From Bacteroidota bacterium (GTDB taxonomy: Bacteria > Bacteroidota > Bacteroidia > NS11-12g > UBA955), in assembly GCA_009918425.1 (NCBI GenBank), contig RGEC01000048.1:1-12061 (forward strand): DNA of 12,061 bases. Reading direction: 5' to 3'. Shown piece by piece: positions 6,994 through 12,061 of this stretch (its first letter is position 1; every line of letters starts with the position of its first letter). The translations under genes were made by a program, and so were the position numbers. A model generated the notes under the pieces. That model did not search any database. It was given only the letters and a program-made list of their open reading frames with translations, and had not been told where the DNA came from.

Positions 6994-8253
6994 TGTATCC
7001 AACCGTCAGAACTACATACCGATTTGTTGATTGTGGGGGGAGGTGCCGCAGGTTATTTTGCCGCTATTCATGCGAAAACAGCCAAACCGGCTAAAAAGGT
7101 GCTCATCATCGAGAAATCAAACAAAGTATTGGCTAAGGTGGCCATCAGCGGGGGCGGAAGGTGCAACGTTACCCACAACGAACCTGATTTGGCTGCCATT
7201 CTGGAATACTATCCGCGTGGTCGAGGTTTGCTCAAATGGGCACTGAGAAAATGGGGGGTAACCAATACCATACGGTGGTTCGAGAGACATGGCGTTCAGC
7301 TGAAAACGGAAGAAGACGGCAGAATGTTTCCGATAACTGATGATTCTGCAACCGTGGTGGATTGCCTGTTGCACGAAGCCCAAAGACTGGGTGTGGAATG
7401 TATGACCGGCACCGGAATTAAAGAATTTGAGCCGCTGTCACCCAAAGGATTTAGGGTTATTACGGAAAAAGGCGATACCATCATTTCCAAAACCCTCATT
7501 ATTGCCTGCGGCGGGTTTCCCAAACTCAGTCAGTTTGAATTTGTTGCAAAGCATGGCATAGAAATAAGCGAACCCGTGCCATCGCTGTTTACATTCAATA
7601 TCCCCGATAAAGAACTGCATTCCCTTATGGGCGTTAGTGTGCCCGGTTGCAAGGTGCGGGTCGCCGGAATGGATTCCGGACCCGAAAAAGGCTGGTTTTC
7701 AGGGCCTGTACTCATCACCCACTGGGGTCTCAGCGGTCCGGCGGTATTAAAAGCTTCTGCGTTTTTAGCCCGGGAATTGCATGCAGCTAACTATGACGTA
7801 ACTGTTTTGGTAGACTGGACCGGCATGGGAGAGGAGAAAGCCCGCAGCCTTTGGGATGCTGATTTGCTGATGAATGCCGCTAAAAAAGTGGGAAATACCA
7901 ATCCATTTCACTTTCCGGCCCGTCTTTGGAGTTTGATGCTATCCCGTTCGGGTGTGAGCGAGGATTGTATTGTAAGGGACTTATCAAAACAGGATAAAAA
8001 TAAGTTGCTGGAAAATTGCATACGCTGTTCCTTTTCGGTTAAAGGTAAAACTACGTTTAAAGAAGAATTTGTAACGGCCGGCGGGGTATCTATTGCAGAA
8101 ATCGATAAAGACACCATGGAGTGCAAAAAAATACCCGGACTTTTCTTTGCAGGCGAAATTATAGATATGGATGGCGTTACCGGCGGATTCAATTTTCAGG
8201 CTGCCTGGAGTACCGGCTATCTGGCAGGAGTGCGCGCCATCGAAAAATCCTGA
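6991..8253 (+). CDS. HI0933/YhiN-family FAD-binding oxidoreductase
   Basis: The roughly 420-residue flavoprotein fits the HI0933-like family (PF03486; TIGR00275; often labelled aminoacetone oxidase family). It has the dinucleotide-binding LLIVGGGAAG (12-21), Glu41 at the end of the second strand for the FAD ribose, and the family hallmark KVAISGGGRCNVTH (49-62). Near the C-terminus are GLFFAGEIIDMDGVTGG (383-399) and FNFQAAWSTGYLAG (400-413), which close the FAD site. The protein is probably cytoplasmic; its substrate is not known. No ATG is available near the start: an in-frame TAA at 6979-6981 limits the frame, and the first plausible codon is TTG at 6991, with TTG codons at 7024 and 7027 as alternatives. 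It is divergent from recF and converges on the AsmA gene with only 6 bases between their stops. Confidence 0.92.
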   Translation: MCIQPSELHTDLLIVGGGAAGYFAAIHAKTAKPAKKVLIIEKSNKVLAKVAISGGGRCNVTHNEPDLAAILEYYPRGRGLLKWALRKWGVTNTIRWFERHGVQLKTEEDGRMFPITDDSATVVDCLLHEAQRLGVECMTGTGIKEFEPLSPKGFRVITEKGDTIISKTLIIACGGFPKLSQFEFVAKHGIEISEPVPSLFTFNIPDKELHSLMGVSVPGCKVRVAGMDSGPEKGWFSGPVLITHWGLSGPAVLKASAFLARELHAANYDVTVLVDWTGMGEEKARSLWDADLLMNAAKKVGNTNPFHFPARLWSLMLSRSGVSEDCIVRDLSKQDKNKLLENCIRCSFSVKGKTTFKEEFVTAGGVSIAEIDKDTMECKKIPGLFFAGEIIDMDGVTGGFNFQAAWSTGYLAGVRAIEKS

Positions 8254-8259
8254 ACGGGC

Positions 8260-11184
8260 TTATTTTTCAATTTTGCTCTTTTCTTCAGCCTCTTTCAATA
8301 GCTGATCTGCCTTGTCTGAAGCTTCTTTTTCAATCTTATCGGCGTTCTTATCCGCTTCATTTTGAATCTGTGCTGAGCGTTTTCCGGCCTCTTCCTCGGT
8401 TTGTCTGGCACGCAGGTAAAATTCTCCTTTGGCAGCTTCGGCTTTCTTACGACCTTCTTCTCTTACTTTCTCCGCCGCCTTTTTGGCAACGGCCTTTTGC
8501 AATGGGTCGGTGGCTTTGGCCTCTATGGCTGCAGCCTGCTTTTGCGCTTCTGCATTGATTTTATCTGCGGCTTTGTCTCCTTCCTGCCGTATTTGGTTTG
8601 CCCTTAGTTGTCCTTCTCCTGTAAGCTGTGAGCCACGTTTTTTACCTTCCTCACGAATTTGGGCTGCCCTTTTGGCTGCCTCATTTTTCAATTGTTCACC
8701 CTTTTCTCTGGCCAGTTTCAGCGCTTCAGCCCGTTTTTTCTCCAATGCCTCCGTGGCTGCGTCTTTCAGATTTTCCTTTACCGTTTTGGCAAATCCTTTC
8801 AGTGAAACCGAAACTGTAGGTTTTGTAATGGTTCCGCCAATGCGTATATCCACCGGAATTTCCTCAGGATTTTTTACGTTTAGACCGGACTTTTTGTTCC
8901 ATTCCTGAAGCAGTGAATTGCCTGCTCCCAGGTTTTTTGCGGGCATTTTAAGCCAGCCGCCGTAGGAGATAGTCTGGTCCAGTTTGGTTTGTCCGGATAG
9001 TTTCATAATACCGCCATCCGGTAGGTTAAGGATTATGCTGTCCAACAGCTCAAATGCTCCGTCATGTATGCGGAAATTAACTTTTTGTGGTTTAATGTTA
9101 AGCCTGTCGAGTGCGCTTGTATTGAGTTGTTTACCCAGTTGCTGTAAGAATTCAGTGCCTTTTATGCCTGACTGGCTCAGTGAGAGTTTTCCGGTGAGAT
9201 TCAGGTCTTTATAGTCGGGTTGCATTTTGCTGTCCAGCGAGCTTTTAACTTCAATTCCTGCGTCAAACAATCCTTCCAGTTTGCTGAATATGGGGGCATA
9301 TTTCTGAATCATGGGGAAACTGGCTGCTGTGGTTGAGGGGCTGAAACCTGTGGCCGATGTCTGCAATTCAGTCAGCGGGTGTTTGATATTTCGGCTGTCA
9401 TACTTACCGTTCAGTACAATGTGTCCTCCCAGCATATCGGCTTTCAGGTTGTTGAGATTCAGAATTCCATCTTTGGCGGCAATATTCCCGGATAAAGCAG
9501 TGAGGGTGTATTTCTCATAAATCAGTTTTTCAATATTGGCAGTAAGTTGCAAATCCAGGTTGGCAGGGATTTCTATAACAGGCAGTTCAGTGCTCTCAGC
9601 TGCCGAGGCGGGTGTTTCTGCTTGCGACATCAAACTGTTGATATTGATGTTTTTGCTTTTGAATGTCAGTGAACCTTGCAGTGTTTCATTGTTAAACAAA
9701 TAACCGGGCAACTGATTAAGGGTTCCGCTCACATCAAAGTCATTGTCATTCATATTGCCTATGCAAACGGGCATGGAAATCTTCTGCGGGGTGAACTGCA
9801 AGGCAAAATCACGGAGTTGTGTGGATACCTTAGCCGTTTTCCAAATCAGATTTTTTATGCCCAGTTGACCGCCTGCCTTCAAATTTTTCATTTGCGACGA
9901 CGACATCTGACTGTAATATCCAATCATGTTAAAATCTGCATCCAGTAGTCCGGCCAGCTCAGTGCCTTTTTCCAGTGGTAACAGGTTCTTAATTTTACCC
10001 AAATCCAGTTTGCCTTTGGCTTCCGCATCTATAAAAGGATTGCTTACGGGTGTTTTCAGCAGGCACCTTGCTGAAAAAGGGGAGCCGGCCATGCTTAACT
10101 GCAGTTTTTTGAGGTTGATTACGCTGTTATCAGGCTCGCCATCAGCATTGGAAAATACAAAATCCATCTGAATATTTTCAGCGGTCTGGGGCAAATCAGG
10201 ATAGCGAAAAGAACCATTTTCTACCTGTAATGACATTTCGGTTCTGGGCATTTTATCCTCAGTCATTTTGCCTTTCAGAGAACCCTGAATGGCCATTTTT
10301 CCTGCGGCATTCATTTTTGCAAAATCCTTGCTATACATGCCGGGTACAATGCTCAGGAAGTTTTTAAAAGTATTTTGCAGGGCTTTGAAGGAAATATCCA
10401 TTTCCATGTCATCATCATTCAGATCTACAAATCCTTCGCTTTGAATATCCAACTCATTCAGGCGGGCTTTGGCTTCTTTGTAGCTGAATTTCATCTTCTT
10501 CATGTCCATGCCCAAATCCGCGTCAATAGTGGTTTTTATATTTTGTAACCAGGCCATGCCTCCGTATTCCAGCGTTAATGCGTCTGATTCGGTGTGGGTT
10601 TTCAAGGTGAATTCATCCTGCGTAAAATCGCCGGAACTTTGGTGATTAAGCCCACTGAGACGGGTTCTGAAATCCAGACTTCTGTCGTTGTAGTCCAACA
10701 CAGCATTTTCAATTACCACCGATTTCAGGGAGAGTTTAAAGCCTTTGCTTGTGGTATCTATAACAGCCTTTTGGGTGGTGTCGGTTTTGACTATATCCCA
10801 GTTTGCCTTGCCGCTTTTTAGCGTCTGTAGAAAAATTCTGGGATCTTTCAAGCCGATTTTACGCAGTTCAATTGGGCCACTGCCCATCACACTCTTCAAA
10901 TCCAGGGTAAGCGATAATTTGGGGATGTAGGCCAGGGTATCACCGGAAAAACTGTCTTTGCCAATAATGCATATATTGTTGATGCCCAGTGATACATTTG
11001 GAAAATTGCGAATAAATCCCAGGCTAATGTCTTCGTCAAAGGTAACCTGGGCGTTCACCTGTTCGTTCACTACTTTCTTGATCGCTTTGAGTGCAGGGCC
11101 TTTCAGGAAAAAAGGAATGATGAGTAACAAAAGGAATATAATTCCAACGGTAATGCCGGTATATTTCAGAATCTTCTTTTTCAT
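8260..11184 (-). CDS. AsmA-family protein with long helical C-terminal tail
   Basis: The 974-residue protein has a short basic N-terminus, one membrane anchor (about residues 9-27), and an AsmA-type N-terminal domain typical of Bacteroidota members (RNFPNVSLGINNICI, about 59-73). A long beta-rich middle region follows, with an AsmA C-terminal-like part to about residue 795. Known: AsmA/TamB-like proteins are inner-membrane-anchored, extend into the periplasm, and are linked to phospholipid transport and outer-membrane homeostasis. Inferred: the same role here. Unusually, residues 800-974 are an Ala/Glu/Lys/Arg-rich charged segment with clear 11-residue periodicity. The ATG at 11182-11184 immediately precedes MKKKILKYTG, a normal start. 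An exact TAnnTTTG box lies 22 bases upstream. The gene is divergent from the sterol-desaturase-like gene and convergent with the flavoprotein gene. Confidence 0.9.
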   Translation of the reverse strand: MKKKILKYTGITVGIIFLLLLIIPFFLKGPALKAIKKVVNEQVNAQVTFDEDISLGFIRNFPNVSLGINNICIIGKDSFSGDTLAYIPKLSLTLDLKSVMGSGPIELRKIGLKDPRIFLQTLKSGKANWDIVKTDTTQKAVIDTTSKGFKLSLKSVVIENAVLDYNDRSLDFRTRLSGLNHQSSGDFTQDEFTLKTHTESDALTLEYGGMAWLQNIKTTIDADLGMDMKKMKFSYKEAKARLNELDIQSEGFVDLNDDDMEMDISFKALQNTFKNFLSIVPGMYSKDFAKMNAAGKMAIQGSLKGKMTEDKMPRTEMSLQVENGSFRYPDLPQTAENIQMDFVFSNADGEPDNSVINLKKLQLSMAGSPFSARCLLKTPVSNPFIDAEAKGKLDLGKIKNLLPLEKGTELAGLLDADFNMIGYYSQMSSSQMKNLKAGGQLGIKNLIWKTAKVSTQLRDFALQFTPQKISMPVCIGNMNDNDFDVSGTLNQLPGYLFNNETLQGSLTFKSKNININSLMSQAETPASAAESTELPVIEIPANLDLQLTANIEKLIYEKYTLTALSGNIAAKDGILNLNNLKADMLGGHIVLNGKYDSRNIKHPLTELQTSATGFSPSTTAASFPMIQKYAPIFSKLEGLFDAGIEVKSSLDSKMQPDYKDLNLTGKLSLSQSGIKGTEFLQQLGKQLNTSALDRLNIKPQKVNFRIHDGAFELLDSIILNLPDGGIMKLSGQTKLDQTISYGGWLKMPAKNLGAGNSLLQEWNKKSGLNVKNPEEIPVDIRIGGTITKPTVSVSLKGFAKTVKENLKDAATEALEKKRAEALKLAREKGEQLKNEAAKRAAQIREEGKKRGSQLTGEGQLRANQIRQEGDKAADKINAEAQKQAAAIEAKATDPLQKAVAKKAAEKVREEGRKKAEAAKGEFYLRARQTEEEAGKRSAQIQNEADKNADKIEKEASDKADQLLKEAEEKSKIEK
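8263..8691 (-). repeat. 11-residue (hendecad) repeats in the AsmA C-terminal tail
   Basis: Within the AsmA product, Ile/Leu recurs exactly every 11 residues at 832, 843, 854, 865, 876 and 887, with a small residue (Ala or Gly) four positions later each time. Typical units are RAAQIREEGKK and RANQIRQEGDK. A Pro-containing break at about 892-895 is followed by a second register at 907, 918, 929, 940, 951 and 962 (Val, Ala, Thr, Ile, Ile, Leu), again with Gly or Ala at +4. Such hendecads form helices with a steady hydrophobic stripe, seen in some coiled coils and in membrane-surface amphipathic helices. Confidence 0.8.
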
Positions 11185-11206
11185 TTTTGGGTAAACGAAT
11201 TTACCG

Positions 11207-11214
11207 CAAAATTA
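11207..11214 (-). promoter_or_regulatory. Bacteroidota-type -7 element (TAnnTTTG) for the AsmA gene
   Basis: Read on the minus strand, TAATTTTG matches TAnnTTTG exactly, 22 bases before the AsmA ATG, which leaves a short normal leader. A TTG occurs upstream but 26 bases away, longer than the usual spacing, so the -33 element is uncertain. Confidence 0.5.
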
Positions 11215-11249
11215 GTGCGAAATGAAATGTATGTATAGACCAACTGATG

Positions 11250-11257
11250 TAGATTTG
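11250..11257 (+). promoter_or_regulatory. Bacteroidota-type -7 element (TAnnTTTG) for the fatty acid hydroxylase-like gene
   Basis: TAGATTTG matches TAnnTTTG exactly and ends 7 bases before the ATG at 11265. An ATG triplet 20 bases upstream is one mismatch from the -33 TTG. Together with the minus-strand box at 11207-11214 it makes a compact divergent promoter region of 80 bases (11185-11264). Confidence 0.5.
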
Positions 11258-11264
11258 CGACAGA

Positions 11265-12061
11265 ATGGACAGCTACTGGTGGGAACAGGCCATGGTTATT
11301 ATTTCGGTGCCGGTGTATGCGGTTACCATATTGGCTGAAATAATAGCTAGCGCTTACCTGAAAAGAGAACTTTATACCACCAAAGATACCTTGAATAATT
11401 TTCTGATGACCAGCCTGAATATCACGCTGGATGCGGCTATGCGCGGGGCATTTCTGTTTTTCATGAGTTTGTCGTTTCCCAATCGGATTTTTAATTGGAA
11501 TGAACATGGTTTTCTGTATTGGGCTGCTGCCATCATTCTCACAGACCTGGTTTACTGGTTTGTGCACTGGATGAGCCATATGGTGCGCTTTTTCTGGGCC
11601 GTACATACGGTTCACCACAGCAGCGAAAAATACAATATCACCGTGGGTTTCCGCAGTTCTGTATTCGAGCCGCTATATCGTTTTTTATTCTTTGTTCCCC
11701 TGGGTTTTCTGGGGTTTGAAGCCGCTGATATCGTGCTTGCATTTGCGATTCAGCAATTGTATGGATCTATTATACATACAGAACTCATCAGGCGAATTCC
11801 GGTTTGGGACTGGCTGTTTGTGAGTCCAAGCCACCACGCGGTGCACCACGCCAGCAATCCCCGTTACCTTGATAAAAACATGGGTATGATTTTAATTGTG
11901 TGGGATAAAATTTTCGGCACGTTTGAGCCCGAGGATGATAAGTATGATAAAATTAAATATGGTTTAACCACCAACCTCAATACCTATAATCCCGGTACTG
12001 TTTTGTTTAAAGAATGGAAACACATGTGGCAGGATGTGAAAACGGCTCCCGGATTACGGAA
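11265..12061 (+). CDS. Sterol desaturase / fatty acid hydroxylase family protein (partial, 3' end beyond window)
   Basis: This frame is open from the ATG at 11265 to the right edge, giving 265 residues without a stop. Hydrophobic segments lie at about 9-30, 58-70, 84-100 and 138-168. The family's three histidine boxes are all present: HWMSH (101-105), HTVHHSS (114-120) and SHHAVHH (189-195), followed by ASNPRYLDKNMG (196-207) and the WDKIFGTFEPE stretch (213-223). These residues bind a di-iron centre that activates oxygen for hydroxylation or desaturation of a lipid. The arrangement resembles bacterial members related to alkylglycerol monooxygenase; the true substrate (sterol, carotenoid, fatty acid or ether lipid) cannot be told. 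The catalytic core is complete within the window, and the missing part should be a C-terminal tail or extra membrane segments. It is divergent from the AsmA gene. Confidence 0.93.
   Translation, partial: MDSYWWEQAMVIISVPVYAVTILAEIIASAYLKRELYTTKDTLNNFLMTSLNITLDAAMRGAFLFFMSLSFPNRIFNWNEHGFLYWAAAIILTDLVYWFVHWMSHMVRFFWAVHTVHHSSEKYNITVGFRSSVFEPLYRFLFFVPLGFLGFEAADIVLAFAIQQLYGSIIHTELIRRIPVWDWLFVSPSHHAVHHASNPRYLDKNMGMILIVWDKIFGTFEPEDDKYDKIKYGLTTNLNTYNPGTVLFKEWKHMWQDVKTAPGLR

Noticed and set aside
6444..7094. 216-residue plus-strand reading frame over the 5' end of recF and the start of the flavoprotein gene
   Set aside because: It is mostly antisense to recF and out of frame with the flavoprotein; noted only because its ATG at 6972 could matter if a base were missing.
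8429..8908. 159-residue plus-strand reading frame rich in Ala, Ser, Phe and Cys
   Set aside because: It is the antisense image of the Ala/Glu/Lys repeat tail of the AsmA protein; the repetitive codons keep the opposite strand open.
1..12061. tRNA/rRNA genes, CRISPR arrays, insertion sequences, phage or defence genes
   Set aside because: I saw no cloverleaf, regularly spaced direct repeats, transposase or integrase motifs, or inverted-repeat ends; every stretch over 300 bases is occupied by a supported gene.

Overview
This 12.06-kb window looks like ordinary chromosomal DNA from a member of the Bacteroidota, with Chitinophagales-like relatives my best guess (inference). The evidence is an M61 glycyl-aminopeptidase with signal peptide and PDZ domain, a RemB/Wzi-like outer-membrane protein, a Bacteroidota-style large AsmA protein, and several exact copies of the Bacteroidota -7 promoter element TAnnTTTG just upstream of start codons. 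Ten genes cover almost the whole window. There are no RNA genes, mobile elements or CRISPR arrays that I can see.

Left arm (1-3602, minus strand): one tightly packed unit read right to left. It runs from a secreted M61 peptidase (1833-3602) to a malate/L-lactate dehydrogenase family oxidoreductase (745-1830), a 63-residue single-pass membrane protein (550-741), and a YwaF/TMEM164-like integral membrane protein that runs off the left edge (1-503). The first three genes are separated by 2-3 bases and the last by 46, so they are probably one operon.

Centre (3661-8253): a small exported protein of unknown function (3661-4113) and the RemB/Wzi-like beta-barrel (4151-5809) are read on the plus strand. 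The barrel gene overlaps recF (5760-6887, minus) tail to tail by 50 bases. recF is divergent from an HI0933/YhiN-family flavoprotein (6991-8253), whose only long reading frame lacks an ATG start.

Right arm (8254-12061): a 974-residue AsmA-family protein (8260-11184, minus) ends in a striking 11-residue-periodic helical tail. It is divergent from a sterol-desaturase/fatty-acid-hydroxylase family protein (11265 to the right edge, plus) that carries all three histidine boxes.

The genes do not form one obvious pathway. Envelope and lipid themes recur (YwaF/TMEM164-like, RemB/Wzi-like, AsmA, fatty acid hydroxylase-like) beside DNA repair (recF) and general metabolism. I found no defence system or clearly novel multi-gene machine. 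The best leads are the AsmA tail, the promoter boxes almost touching start codons, the start-site conflict of the flavoprotein gene, and the Cys/His pair of the YwaF/TMEM164-like protein.
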